Origin: Udaeobacter sp025935755
GTDB taxonomy: Bacteria; Verrucomicrobiota; Verrucomicrobiia; Chthoniobacterales; UBA10450
Direction: 5' to 3'
DNA length: 64,000 nt
Assembly: GCA_036278715.1 (NCBI GenBank)
Contig: DASUKN010000014.1
Coordinates: 11,886-75,885 of the forward strand
Made by a program: the position numbers and the translations under genes. Below the pieces are notes generated by a model. It did no database searches. It was not told where the DNA came from and saw only the letters and a list, made by a program, of their open reading frames with translations. This document shows, one piece after another, positions 7,525 through 17,168 of the stretch. Positions within the stretch are counted from its first letter, which is position 1. Each line of letters starts with the position of its first letter.

Positions 7525-9462
7525 TCAGCGAGCAGCCTGCGCGCGTTGGAGATTCCGCTGCGCCTCAGGGTAATCAGGCTTGATTCGCAACGCCTGTTGA
7601 AACTGGTCGATCGCCTCTCCACTTCTGCCCAACTGGAGCAGTGCCAGGCCCAAATTATTGTGTGCCTCCACGCTATCGGGTTTGATTTCCAGCGCCTCCG
7701 CAAACTGCTCCATTGCTTCCTGAAGCTTGCCCTCTCGACCCAAGGCAGCGCCCCAGTTCAGATGTGCATCGACGTAATCCGGATTGATCCGAGAGGCCTG
7801 CTCGAAATGCCGGATTGCTTCCGGCATCCTTCCGAGGGAAAGCAGCGCCAGACCCAGATCGTTGTGTGCCTGGAAGGAACCAGGGTTGATCCGTAGCGCC
7901 TCGGCGAATTCGCCCATCGCTTCCTCCACCTTGCCAGTGCCGGCTAATGCAGTGCCCATGTTGACATGCGCATCGACGTAATCGGGCCTGAGGCGCAGTG
8001 CCTGGCGATAATGTGCGAGTGCATCCTCCGCTCTGCCGAGTTGTGTCAGAACAATTCCCAAATTTGAGTGAGCCTGAGGGTAATCGGGATTGATGCGTAG
8101 CGTCTCTTCGTACTGTTCGATTGCCTGATGCAGTTCGCCCGCCTTCGCTAACTCGGCTCCCAGGTTGTGATGCGCTAACCAGGCATCCGGGTTTTTTATC
8201 AGGGTATCTTCCCATAATGTCCGGTTTTCGGCGTATATCGCGCTTCGCGACCAAGTCACGATTCCCAATGTCATCAGCAGGGCGAGCGTTAGTGACAAAC
8301 CCACGCCCCGTCGCCATTGATTCATTCGCAGGCAGATAACCGTTCCCGTAGCTGTCAGAACTGCGATTACCCCGACGATAGCGAAATATTGAAAATGATC
8401 GGCCACCAATGAAACGTCAAAAAATGCCTGGTCGAGAAATCCGGCCACCGGGAACAGCATCACAACAAAGTACCCGGCGGCAAACAGCAGCGGTCGCCCC
8501 CAGCTCTCGCGTTTCCACCAGAACAGCGCCAGACAGCCAGCCAGAATCAGGCCGGGCACATAGGAGAGCCACGTCGTGGGATCAATGTTCCATCTGGGAT
8601 AAATAACACTTAGATGAAATGGCCATAGCGTCTTTGACAAGTAAAACCATGGCACCCAGCCGGCAGCAGCCAGCCGTGAAAGCAACCCTTCTGCGCGATG
8701 GGTGTAGCCTCCCATCGCATGATGAAATTGAAACCACACTGTCACTAGTCCCATGACGAATGACATTCCAAAGAACGGAAGTACGCGAAGGAAATCTTTC
8801 CACTGAACTCGTTTGTGCAACCACCACACGCATCCCAACAGCACAACCGGTAACATCACGACGGCAGTTTTAGCTAACAAGGCCAGCAGAAATGCTCCTA
8901 ACGCTAAAACATACCAGCCCCATCGGCGTTCAGCGTCGAACTTCAGATACAGAAGAATCGCTGTTGCGAAGAAAAGCATCGACAACGTGTTCTTGTGCTC
9001 GCTGATCCAGGCCACAGTAGCCGCATTGACCGGATGAATCGCAAATACAAGCGCGGCCAGCCAGGCTCCGGGGATCCCCAGCCGCCGCAAAATCAGCCAT
9101 ACCAAAATGGCGTTGGCGGCGTGCAATATGATATTAACTACATGGAAGCCCATCGGATTGCCCCTCCAGAGCCGCCACTCCAGCCAGAACAAAGTCGATG
9201 TAAGTGGATAATAATCCAAAGACTCAGTCGTAAACCAAAACTTTTGCAGGCCGTTTCCGTCCTTGATCAGCGGGTTATGGGTAATCAGTTCAGCATCATC
9301 CCAAACGAATCCGCCCCGGATCGCAGGGATATAGGCAATACACGTCACCGCGAGTAAAATCAGCGCCAATATCCAGCTGTGGTCTTGGAAGCGTCCCTTT
9401 TTAAGTGGCACGGGTCGCATCTTTTGAGAAGTTCGATTGGCACCGCGGTCCCTTTTTGCCAT
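7525..9462 (-). CDS. Membrane GT-C-like protein with C-terminal TPR repeats
   Basis: The 645-residue product has about ten membrane helices followed by about six TPR units (encoded at roughly 7530-8200). The first lumenal/periplasmic loop contains FVWDDAELITHNP (Asp55, Asp56), the acidic motif of GT-C glycosyltransferases related to the animal TMTC proteins. Such enzymes use lipid-phosphate sugar donors, so protein O-glycosylation or another periplasmic sugar transfer is plausible, but the substrate is unknown. The frame is open to 9702, inside rsmB; I chose the ATG at 9462, which begins MAKRDRGANR shortly before the first helix and avoids the overlap. It lies 76 bases after rsmB and probably shares its transcript. 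Confidence 0.85.
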   Translation of the reverse strand: MAKRDRGANRTSQKMRPVPLKKGRFQDHSWILALILLAVTCIAYIPAIRGGFVWDDAELITHNPLIKDGNGLQKFWFTTESLDYYPLTSTLFWLEWRLWRGNPMGFHVVNIILHAANAILVWLILRRLGIPGAWLAALVFAIHPVNAATVAWISEHKNTLSMLFFATAILLYLKFDAERRWGWYVLALGAFLLALLAKTAVVMLPVVLLGCVWWLHKRVQWKDFLRVLPFFGMSFVMGLVTVWFQFHHAMGGYTHRAEGLLSRLAAAGWVPWFYLSKTLWPFHLSVIYPRWNIDPTTWLSYVPGLILAGCLALFWWKRESWGRPLLFAAGYFVVMLFPVAGFLDQAFFDVSLVADHFQYFAIVGVIAVLTATGTVICLRMNQWRRGVGLSLTLALLMTLGIVTWSRSAIYAENRTLWEDTLIKNPDAWLAHHNLGAELAKAGELHQAIEQYEETLRINPDYPQAHSNLGIVLTQLGRAEDALAHYRQALRLRPDYVDAHVNMGTALAGTGKVEEAMGEFAEALRINPGSFQAHNDLGLALLSLGRMPEAIRHFEQASRINPDYVDAHLNWGAALGREGKLQEAMEQFAEALEIKPDSVEAHNNLGLALLQLGRSGEAIDQFQQALRIKPDYPEAQRNLQRAQAAR

Positions 9463-9538
9463 TGCGAGCTTATAGCACATCACCGCAAAACGTGCCTGCG
9501 CATTAACATTCGGCTGAACCCGATCGCAGTTTCGAAAT

Positions 9539-10792
9539 TTATGCCTGGCTGCAAAGTCTGACCGCAAAGGCGCCATCAAAACGATCGCGAAATGGGAGCA
9601 CTTCTCGTTGGCGGTCGGGGCGCATGAATGGGAATTCGCCAAGCGCGCGCTCGACCAGCCGTTCATTTTCCTCCGGCTCAAGACTACAGGTGCTATAAAC
9701 AAAAACGCCGCCGGCCTTCAGGAGCGGGAGCACGGCGCCGAAAATCCGCAACTGCTCGCCAGGCAAACGCTCGAAGTCTTCTCGCCGTAGTCGCCACCGC
9801 ACGTCCACGCGCCGGCGCATGACACCTGTATTTGTGCACGGAGCATCTAAAAGGATCCGATCGAACGGCGCGATTGATAGAATTTCTTTCGGAAGATCGG
9901 CGCGGGCCCAATCGTGGCGCAGGGTGTGGACAATGGTCGCGCCGAGCCTGGCGACATTGCCTTTCAAGATCTGGAGTCGTTCGATGTCGCGATCACAGGC
10001 GACGATAACACCGCGATTTTGCATGAACTGCGCGAGATAAGTTGCCTTACCGCCCGGTGCCGCACACGCGTCCAGAACTTTTTCTCCTGGTTTTGGATCG
10101 AGAAGCTGACACGCGATTGCTGTGCTTGGATCCTGAATGTTGCAATGGCCAAAATTGAGAGCCTCTGTGGGAACTGCGTTGAACTTCATAAAGTCGAGGT
10201 TGTCGGTCAGCGGCAGTGAGTTTGGGTATTGCCGCAGGAAGCTGTCGGGATCGATCTTCAGCCGATTAATTCGGCCAAATATCGGTGCCGGCTGATTATT
10301 CCATTCGCATAAATCATTGGTGTGTTCGGGGCCGAACTGTTGTTCCCATCGTTCGACGAGAAATTGCGGGTGCGACATTCGAAGGGACAACGGCTGAGCG
10401 TTCGCCTCAGCGAGTAGCTCTCTTCGTCGCCTCGTTGCGGTACGAAGGATGGCATTGATGATCGGTCGGTGCGTCCTCGGGGCTGTGGCAACGCTTTCGT
10501 ACACAGCGGCGTGCTCAGGTGTTTTGAGCAGGAAAAGCTGATACAACCCCAGCCGCAGGTTGTCTCGGACGTCGCTCTCGATTCGCGAACCCCGCAGGCG
10601 AGCGATCCAAAAATCGAGCAGCGTCAGGTTGCGCAAAACGCCATAGAACAGTTCCAAGGCGAACGCACGATCGGACAGACTCAGCTCCGCTTCAGCGAGA
10701 AGTCCTGAAATAATCGAATCTGCGAAACGTTTTTGTTTTCGCCAAAGCCGCAGAGCCGCCAGCGCAATTTCGCGAGCAGAGCGCTGCGCCAT
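9539..10792 (-). CDS. rsmB: 16S rRNA (cytosine(967)-C(5))-methyltransferase
   Basis: The 417-residue protein has an N-terminal NusB-like RNA-binding domain (about 1-140) and a C-terminal RNA m5C methyltransferase domain. The SAM site reads LDACAAPGGKATYLA, the catalytic loop LLDAPCTNTGVMRRR and the second cysteine motif YSTCSLEPEEN. It should methylate C967 of 16S rRNA. The Fmu/RsmB family has members of about this size. The start ATG at 10792 lies seven bases after the ugd stop, pointing to one operon with ugd and lptD upstream. Confidence 0.95.
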   Translation of the reverse strand: MAQRSAREIALAALRLWRKQKRFADSIISGLLAEAELSLSDRAFALELFYGVLRNLTLLDFWIARLRGSRIESDVRDNLRLGLYQLFLLKTPEHAAVYESVATAPRTHRPIINAILRTATRRRRELLAEANAQPLSLRMSHPQFLVERWEQQFGPEHTNDLCEWNNQPAPIFGRINRLKIDPDSFLRQYPNSLPLTDNLDFMKFNAVPTEALNFGHCNIQDPSTAIACQLLDPKPGEKVLDACAAPGGKATYLAQFMQNRGVIVACDRDIERLQILKGNVARLGATIVHTLRHDWARADLPKEILSIAPFDRILLDAPCTNTGVMRRRVDVRWRLRREDFERLPGEQLRIFGAVLPLLKAGGVFVYSTCSLEPEENERLVERALGEFPFMRPDRQREVLPFRDRFDGAFAVRLCSQA

Positions 10793-10799
10793 CGTCTCC

Positions 10800-12113
10800 T
10801 TACTGCGGCTTCACGCTTTCACGTCCAATCGAGTAATAGTGGAATCCAAATTGTCGCATCGTTTCAGGATCCAAAAGATTCCGTCCGTCGAAGATGATTG
10901 GCGTCCGCATTTTTTCTTTCAGCACAGCCAGATCGACGTTCGAAAATTCATTCCAATCCGTAGCAATGATGAGCGCTTCAGCACCATCGACTGCTTCCAG
11001 AGCCGACGAAGCAAATTCCGCATCTGCGATGGCTTTTATCCCGCGCGCTTTGTGCTTCCCTTTGGGATCATAGGCGACGACATGCGCTCCCTCCCGGAGA
11101 AGCTGTTCCACCAATTCGATTGCAACCGACGAACGTATATCATCGGTGTCCGGTTTGAATGTCAATCCCCAGACTGCAATCCGCTTTTCGCGTAGCACCC
11201 ACAGCTTCTCCCGGATCGTTTTCAGAAAACGTGCCTTTTGACCCTCGTTTATGCGCTGCACCTCTTTGAGCAAAGTGAATGGCGTTCCAAGCTGATCACT
11301 GATGGCGATGAACGCCGCGATATCTTTTGGAAAACAGGAACCGCCGTATCCAATTCCAGCGTTCAGAAAATCGCGCCCGATACGGTGATCCATCCCAATT
11401 CCGTCAGCCACCTTTTCCACGTCGGCTCCGCTTGCTTCGCAAATCGCCGAGACCGCATTGATGTACGAAATTTTCAAAGCCAGGAAGGAGTTCGCGCAAT
11501 GCTTAATCAGTTCGGCGCTGTTAATGTCGGTCACCAGAATCGGTGCCATGAAAGGTTCGTATACTTTTTTCATCAAACCAATCGCACGTTCACTTTGCGC
11601 GCCGATCACGATGCGGTCGGGATGCATCAGATCAGCCACTGCGCAGCCTTCGCGCAAGAACTCAGGGTTGCTGACCACGTCAAATTCTGCGCCATGGCGA
11701 TTGTATCGCTTGATGGATTCCGCCACTTTTTCGCCCGTCTTCACAGGCACGGTGCTCTTGTCGACGATCACTCGATAATCGGTCAAGACACCAGCGATTT
11801 CGCGAGCCACTTTCTCTACGAAGCTGAGATCGACATCGCCATCCGGCAGTGGCGGAGTCGGGACGGCGATAAAAATGATTTGTGAGCCTTTGACGGCTTC
11901 CTCTATGTCGCCGGTGAAATGGAGTCGTCGCGCTGAGACATTGCGATGAATGATTTCTTCCAGCCCCGGTTCGTAGATTGGAACCGCACCGGCTTTGAGT
12001 TGTTTAACTTTCTCGGCGTCGTTATCGACGCAAATGACATGATGCCCGACATCAGCGAAACAGGCGCCTGTGACCAGGCCAACGTAGCCGGAGCCGATGA
12101 TTGATATATCCAT
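10800..12113 (-). CDS. ugd: UDP-glucose 6-dehydrogenase
   Basis: Ugd oxidises UDP-glucose to UDP-glucuronate with two NAD+, supplying precursors for surface polysaccharides. The 437-residue protein opens with the Rossmann motif MDISIIGSGYVGLVTG, contains NPEFLREGCAVADLMHPDR and the catalytic cysteine motif GIGYGGSCFPKD, and ends with the UDP-binding domain. Length is normal for the family. It sits between lptD and rsmB on the same strand. A UDP-glucuronate-4-epimerase-like gene at 49.3 kb could use its product. Confidence 0.96.
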   Translation of the reverse strand: MDISIIGSGYVGLVTGACFADVGHHVICVDNDAEKVKQLKAGAVPIYEPGLEEIIHRNVSARRLHFTGDIEEAVKGSQIIFIAVPTPPLPDGDVDLSFVEKVAREIAGVLTDYRVIVDKSTVPVKTGEKVAESIKRYNRHGAEFDVVSNPEFLREGCAVADLMHPDRIVIGAQSERAIGLMKKVYEPFMAPILVTDINSAELIKHCANSFLALKISYINAVSAICEASGADVEKVADGIGMDHRIGRDFLNAGIGYGGSCFPKDIAAFIAISDQLGTPFTLLKEVQRINEGQKARFLKTIREKLWVLREKRIAVWGLTFKPDTDDIRSSVAIELVEQLLREGAHVVAYDPKGKHKARGIKAIADAEFASSALEAVDGAEALIIATDWNEFSNVDLAVLKEKMRTPIIFDGRNLLDPETMRQFGFHYYSIGRESVKPQ

Positions 12114-12196
12114 GAATTAGGAACGGTGTGGGCGAATGAGTTCCAACACAAGTGGTCGAATTCAGCGGAAAAATCCGGCCGTATGGCAGGCCCAAA

Positions 12197-14443
12197 TCAC
12201 TCGCCCGAAGACGACGGATCGAAGTTTAAGTCGAAACCAAATTTGGGGAATGCCTTCAGGGTTACGGTGAACAGGAGCCCATATTCTTTCACGCCGGAGT
12301 TGTCGCGTATCACTCCGCCGAACGAGGCAACCCAGCTCGTCAAGTCGCGGTAAACGGCATAGCGCTGTTCCTGAAGAGTGTCTGTCGCGCCTTCATACTG
12401 TTCCTGCACTGCCAGGCCCCAGTTGTCGTTAACCCGAAGATACCCGCCCACAACAAACAGGCTGCTGTTATCGAAGAAAGGATTTCCGTTCAAATAACGA
12501 TGCCCAAAGTTCAGCTGCAAATTCGACAGCGGTTGGACGGTCGCATAAGTGTCGACTTCCGTGAATCCTTTCGCGAACGCCGGCAATTGAGAGTTCACAG
12601 AAAACGACATCCATGGGAGAGGATTAAACCTGAGATTGTTGAACAAGTTTGAGTAGTCCGTGCGATCGTATGGATTTTCGAAGTTCCTGTCGACGTACGT
12701 ATCCAGCTCAAGCCATGTCATGGTTGAATCGTCGCGCCGGGTCTCCAAACGATTGCGGACGCCCACGCGCCACACCGTCCAATCGGCAATTGAGTCGATC
12801 GGGGTGAACTGCGGAAAATCGATTGCCCGGAGCTGCGTGGATGGTTCAAAACGATCGAATTGTAAAACCGAGAGAGGATTCGGTCCGTCTTCTTTCACGT
12901 AAGAGAAGTCGGTAAACGGCTGGATCACATGCATCAACCCGTCCAAACCAAACGCGCGGCTCTGCACATTCTCCCATTTCCGAGACATCTTGAACGACGC
13001 TTCTGCGCCAGTATCGAAGACGCTTCGAAAGGTGTCCCCGTCAAACTTGATGGGGTTAGCGGTTGTCGGTGGCGGCAGGATCGTGTCGGGCACGAGCGGG
13101 TTTGAAGGCGGAATAAATATGGTTGAGCCGAGATCCCAGGTCTTACCGTAATACGTGCCCCGGTATCCAACCCGGGGCACGAATGAGAGCCAACCAAACA
13201 ATGTGTTGGGATAGACCAGTTGATGGAACGTGTCGAACCGTTGTGTACCGTAATTTTTGATTCCTGAGTCTTCAGGAAATTGCAGCCGCAAATTGGCAAA
13301 TCCCGTTTCGCCTTCATAAAATACCGGGCTGCCGAACAGTGGCTGGCGCTTGATGTCGAGTACCACTTCAGGTTGACGTTCGGTGGTCGTGAAGAAATCG
13401 TTCGCCTGAAAACGCTCGATCCCGGTGAGCGTGAAATTCGGGTTTGTCTTCGCAACCGCGACCACATTGTCAGGAACAGGATCGATCCGAAACTCGCCCT
13501 GGAAGAAGTCCTGCATCACGTACTGGTCGCTCAGCTTCGTGATGTTCGCGATGCCATAGATGGAATCGGTGAAATCCGTGTGGTCCTCGAGCGTTAGCCG
13601 GTATCGGGACTCAGAGATATTAGTCCGCGGGATGTCAGTTTGATTGATATCCGGGTTTTGGTCGTTGATGTAAAAAGTCTTTATCTTCGCCACGCTGCTG
13701 TGGTCTTTTCCGTATTCAATCGTGGGCTCAAAACCAATCGCGGCGCCACGCCGTCCGAAATAATCGAGTCGAAGCCGCGCTTGAATATGATCCGTGATGG
13801 GAAAGGTGATTTGTGTGAGCAGCGATGGTCCCCAAGTGCTGTAGTAGGCTGGCGAAACGGAAAAACTAAACGCGTTATCCAACGATTGATAAAGGTATGG
13901 CCACCAGAATATCGGCACCGTTCCAACGTACGCGGTCACATTTAGGAAAATCACCCGGTCTCCCTCGTAAACGCGGATTTTCCGGGCGCGCAGGTGAAAA
14001 TCGGGCTTGGATGAATCGTGCGTTGTGAAGATTCCGCCGTTAATGAGATACGCGTCCTCTTTCCCTTCGATCGAGGTCACGTCGTGGCCGGCCAGAAAGT
14101 AAGGTTGCGACTCCGTCCGTGCGGTGACCGCCCGGATCTTTTTCGTGTCGGTGTTATAAATTCCGCTGTCGGCGTTGTAGAGGCTGCTCTCGCGATATAT
14201 CCGGACGTGACCCCGTAACGTCACATCATGTGTGGTGGAATTGTACTGTGCGTAGTCGGCGTAAATGTCCGTATTCCCGATGTGGATCGCCACATTATCG
14301 CGTGCGGTCGCCAGACCGTTTTCATAAGTCGTTTGCCCGGTAGAAGTGATCTCAATTGGGCCATTCTCCGGAGTCTTTATTTCTCCGTAGATCAAACCGG
14401 CGTTCGCAAACAAACCGGTGAGCAAGAAAACCATCGGTCGCAT
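12197..14443 (-). CDS. lptD: LPS-assembly protein LptD
   Basis: LptD inserts lipopolysaccharide into the outer leaflet of the outer membrane. The mature part begins with an LptA/OstA-like jellyroll of repeating strands (TARDNVAIHIGNTDIYADYA, DVTLRGHVRIYR), then a large beta-barrel rich in aromatic residues. I chose ATG 14443 (748 residues) because it directly precedes a signal peptide, MRPMVFLLTGLFANAG; the frame remains open to 14677 and an ATG at 14560 is a possible alternative. The C-terminus lacks the final Phe common in proteobacterial barrels. It heads the minus-strand run with ugd and rsmB, and shows that the cell has an LPS-bearing outer membrane. Confidence 0.9.
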   Translation of the reverse strand: MRPMVFLLTGLFANAGLIYGEIKTPENGPIEITSTGQTTYENGLATARDNVAIHIGNTDIYADYAQYNSTTHDVTLRGHVRIYRESSLYNADSGIYNTDTKKIRAVTARTESQPYFLAGHDVTSIEGKEDAYLINGGIFTTHDSSKPDFHLRARKIRVYEGDRVIFLNVTAYVGTVPIFWWPYLYQSLDNAFSFSVSPAYYSTWGPSLLTQITFPITDHIQARLRLDYFGRRGAAIGFEPTIEYGKDHSSVAKIKTFYINDQNPDINQTDIPRTNISESRYRLTLEDHTDFTDSIYGIANITKLSDQYVMQDFFQGEFRIDPVPDNVVAVAKTNPNFTLTGIERFQANDFFTTTERQPEVVLDIKRQPLFGSPVFYEGETGFANLRLQFPEDSGIKNYGTQRFDTFHQLVYPNTLFGWLSFVPRVGYRGTYYGKTWDLGSTIFIPPSNPLVPDTILPPPTTANPIKFDGDTFRSVFDTGAEASFKMSRKWENVQSRAFGLDGLMHVIQPFTDFSYVKEDGPNPLSVLQFDRFEPSTQLRAIDFPQFTPIDSIADWTVWRVGVRNRLETRRDDSTMTWLELDTYVDRNFENPYDRTDYSNLFNNLRFNPLPWMSFSVNSQLPAFAKGFTEVDTYATVQPLSNLQLNFGHRYLNGNPFFDNSSLFVVGGYLRVNDNWGLAVQEQYEGATDTLQEQRYAVYRDLTSWVASFGGVIRDNSGVKEYGLLFTVTLKAFPKFGFDLNFDPSSSGE

Positions 14444-14745
14444 GGCAAACACCGAACGTACCGCAGCAAAGTCCCCCTGCAAAGGCAAAACAGGGCTGCG
14501 GAGGTGGCAAATACGCGTCAGCCAACCCTTGACCGGCGGGCGTTGGAAGCTCGCGTGCATATTAGTCATACGCGCGCGAAGCGTTGTCTTAGGTGTAAGC
14601 AGTTTTGTCCTCCAATAGTTCGACCACTTGACCGTAGCGACCTCCGGCGGAACGCCGCCCCTGCACTGGCCGCTCAAACTGGGTTCTCGTCAAGAGTCCA
14701 TCTATATTCTCCGTTGCTTTGGCGACTTGAAGCCCCAAACCCATC

Positions 14746-15222
14746 ATGAACGCGCACGCACAACCTGAACAAGCTTCGCACGTATTCGTCCTCGCGGATA
14801 CGCACAATCGGCTGCCGGAGCATGTGCGGGAGATCGCGACGGGTGCGGATGAGATCTGGCATCTCGGAGATGTTTGCGCAGAAGCCGTTCTCGACGAGTT
14901 GCGGACAATCGGTGTGCCTGTTGTGGTCGTGCGCGGAAATTGCGATAGCAATTTCGAATGGCCGCTCGTTATCGATATTGTCCGAAGCGGTTTAAAGTTC
15001 CGTCTCCAGCATATTCCGCCGGATCATATCCCGGAAGATGTCGATGTTGTTCTGCATGGGCACACGCATGTGCCGCGTAATGAAAGGCGCGGTCGCGTTC
15101 TGTTTCTCAATCCGGGCTGCGTGACCCGTCCTAATCGCGGCGCGCCCCCGGGCGTTGCCTGGCTTGAAATCGTGGATGGCAAAATCAATTGGACGCCGGT
15201 CGAATTGCCGCGGCGGCATTGA
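14746..15222 (+). CDS. YfcE/MJ0936-type metallophosphoesterase
   Basis: The 158-residue protein is a small calcineurin-like phosphoesterase. All metal-site motifs are present in order: VLADTHN (usual D-x-H), WHLGDVC (GD), VRGNCD (GN-x-D) and LHGHTHVP (GHTH). Relatives hydrolyse phosphodiesters with Mn2+; the natural substrate here is unknown. The ATG at 14746 gives a ten-residue leader before the first strand. It stands alone, divergent from lptD and 140 bases upstream of nuoH. Confidence 0.9.
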   Translation: MNAHAQPEQASHVFVLADTHNRLPEHVREIATGADEIWHLGDVCAEAVLDELRTIGVPVVVVRGNCDSNFEWPLVIDIVRSGLKFRLQHIPPDHIPEDVDVVLHGHTHVPRNERRGRVLFLNPGCVTRPNRGAPPGVAWLEIVDGKINWTPVELPRRH

Positions 15223-15229
15223 ATCAGTA

Positions 15230-15275
15230 ATCGTTAAAGCGGTTTCAAGCCGCCGCACTCCAAAGCGGCGTTTCG
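15230..15275. repeat. Palindromic repeat upstream of nuoH
   Basis: The phosphoesterase-nuoH gap contains GCGGTTTCAAGCCGC followed by CGCACTCCAAAGCGGCG. The string TTTGGAGTGCG, read on the minus strand at 15254-15264, recurs on the plus strand at 50346-50356 in the gap before the sulfotransferase gene, so I treat both as members of one intergenic family. Confidence 0.45.
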
Positions 15276-15362
15276 TTCCCCGAACGGCTGCAGCGCTTTT
15301 ATGCTTTCACGACCGCGATTCGGTCTTGATTAAATCAGACGCAATCGCTTTTCTTGCCGAGG

Positions 15363-16550
15363 ATGAGTTCGGCTCTCGATCAAATTTTCGTGCACGCGAA
15401 GCACTGGCTGCTGTCGTGGATAGCCGGCGCTCCGGGTTGGGTAGTCCAAATAGTCTCCAGCCTCATCAACATTGTCGCATTACTGATAGTTTTCCTGACG
15501 CTCTTCGCGCTCATCTCGGTGCTGGAGCGAAAGATTCTGGGCCGTATGCAGAATCGTTACGGACCGAATCGCGTCGGCCCATTCGGCCTCTTCCAACCCG
15601 TTGCAGATGGAATCAAAATGTTGATCAAAGAAGACATTGTACCGGCGCGTGCAGACAAAGTCCTGCATTTCCTCGCCCCTGTCATCCTCGCTGCCGTAGC
15701 CATTCTGACTTTGGGTGTGATTCCGTACGGACGAAACATGACAGCGTTCAGAATCGACGGCGGCATTCTCTTTTTCTTCGCAGTAGGATCAGCAACAGAA
15801 CTTGCGGTGTTTATGGCAGGCTGGGCCAGTAACAACAAGTTTTCGATGCTCGGTGCGATGCGCGCGATCGCCCAGATGTTCAGCTATGAATTGCCCCTCA
15901 TCATCACGGTGCTGCCGGCTGTGATGGTGGTTGGGTCGCTCATGCCGGACAGGATCGTTTTCGCGCAGGGGGAATACACGTTAGGCATCGTGCCGCGCTG
16001 GTTCGTATTCACTCCGTGGGGCGCGGCGGCATTCATCCTATTCTTTGTCTCCGGGTTGGTGGAATCGAACCGCACACCATTCGATGTCCCCGAAGGCGAA
16101 TCAGAAATCGTTGCCGGACACATGACCGAATATTCAGGTTTTAAGTACGCCACGTTTTTCCTGGCAGAATATCTCGGCATGTTCGCCGTGAGCGGAATGG
16201 CGGTGACCTTGTTCCTGGGAGGCTGGCATGCGCCGGCACGCGTGCTCGAGTTTGTTCCTTCGTACCTTTGGTTTTTCGGAAAACTGAGTGCGTTGCTTTT
16301 CGTTTACATTTGGCTGCGCGCAACGTTGCCGCGGACTCGGGTGGATCAAATGATGAATGTCGCCTGGAAGTTCATGTTGCCGATGGCATTCACGTGTGTT
16401 ATCGCCGCGGCCGTCTGGCATTATGGCGGGCGCGGTTTGCGGGGGTGGCTGTGGTCGCTGCTCGTGATCGTGGTTGTTTACAGCGCGTTATCGATCCTGC
16501 TCGACACGCGAAGAAAATTCGCGCGGCGTGTTTACCGTTTCGCCGAATGA
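15363..16550 (+). CDS. nuoH: NADH-quinone oxidoreductase subunit H
   Basis: NuoH forms the quinone-binding part of the complex I membrane arm at the junction with the peripheral arm. The 395-residue product shows the conserved VLERKILGRMQNRYGPNRVG segment, QPVADGIKML, and the loop ESNRTPFDVPEGESEIVAG that lines the quinone chamber. About eight membrane helices are visible. The ATG at 15363 gives MSSALDQIF; a TTG at 15354 is a weaker alternative. It is the first gene of a nuoH-J-K-L-M-M-N cluster. nuoI, which usually follows nuoH, is absent here, as are A-G. Confidence 0.96.
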   Translation: MSSALDQIFVHAKHWLLSWIAGAPGWVVQIVSSLINIVALLIVFLTLFALISVLERKILGRMQNRYGPNRVGPFGLFQPVADGIKMLIKEDIVPARADKVLHFLAPVILAAVAILTLGVIPYGRNMTAFRIDGGILFFFAVGSATELAVFMAGWASNNKFSMLGAMRAIAQMFSYELPLIITVLPAVMVVGSLMPDRIVFAQGEYTLGIVPRWFVFTPWGAAAFILFFVSGLVESNRTPFDVPEGESEIVAGHMTEYSGFKYATFFLAEYLGMFAVSGMAVTLFLGGWHAPARVLEFVPSYLWFFGKLSALLFVYIWLRATLPRTRVDQMMNVAWKFMLPMAFTCVIAAAVWHYGGRGLRGWLWSLLVIVVVYSALSILLDTRRKFARRVYRFAE

Positions 16551-16593
16551 ACCCACAAATTTTCGGAATTAACCTCGCGGGCTGTGGCGTGCA

Positions 16594-16646
16594 CTGTCCT
16601 CAGCGCACCATACGCATGGATCAACGCATTTATCCGCTGAGGACAG
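16594..16646. repeat. Inverted repeat in the nuoH-nuoJ gap
   Basis: CTGTCCTCAGCG at 16594-16605 is repeated as its exact reverse complement at 16635-16646 with a 29-base spacer, filling most of the 115-base gap where nuoI would normally be expected. It may be a REP-like element or an mRNA hairpin separating nuoH from nuoJ. Confidence 0.6.
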
Positions 16647-16665
16647 CGGACACTACAGCGACTAA

Positions 16666-17148
16666 ATGAGCGGCGTAGCGTTTATACTGATCTCCATCTT
16701 GACGCTCGCCGCGGCGCTGGCTACCGCGACGTTGCCAAATCTCATGCACGCCGCCTTCTGCTTCGTGCTGGCGTTGCTCGGGCTGGCATCGTTCTTTTTC
16801 CTGCTGGGCGCAGAATTCGTTGGGCTGGCCCTGGTATTCATCTACATCGGCGCGGTGGCGGTGTTGATCGTTTTCACGATTCTTTTGACACGTCGCGACT
16901 CGAAAGAGCATCACGGGGTTAACTGGAGCGGTGTGCTCATCGCCTTTGCGGTGTTTGTTGGTTTGATATGGGCGGTTCTAAAAACACAATCGCTGTCCAT
17001 TGTCCCGCCGCACATTCGGGCACTCACGGTTAGGCAAATCGGCCAGACGTTAATGACTGGTTATGTCTGGCCATTGCAATGCGTCGGGCTCCTCCTGACC
17101 GCGGCCCTCATCGGCGCCCTCGTGCTCGTGATGGAGGAGAAAAAGTGA
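16666..17148 (+). CDS. nuoJ: NADH-quinone oxidoreductase subunit J
   Basis: NuoJ is a small five-helix subunit of the complex I membrane arm. The 160-residue protein has the diagnostic helix-3 region EFVGLALVFIYIGAVAVLIVF, including the residues that form the pi-bulge near the E channel. The ATG at 16666 follows the inverted repeat by about 20 bases. A palindromic element separates it from nuoK, an unusual break because these two genes are normally adjacent. Confidence 0.94.
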   Translation: MSGVAFILISILTLAAALATATLPNLMHAAFCFVLALLGLASFFFLLGAEFVGLALVFIYIGAVAVLIVFTILLTRRDSKEHHGVNWSGVLIAFAVFVGLIWAVLKTQSLSIVPPHIRALTVRQIGQTLMTGYVWPLQCVGLLLTAALIGALVLVMEEKK

Positions 17149-17168
17149 GGGCGGAATTCGCCGCCTGC

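Noticed and set aside
16040..16085. tRNA T-loop-like GTTGGTGGAATCGAACC
   Set aside because: It encodes the conserved VESNRTPFD loop of NuoH. No cloverleaf can be formed around it.
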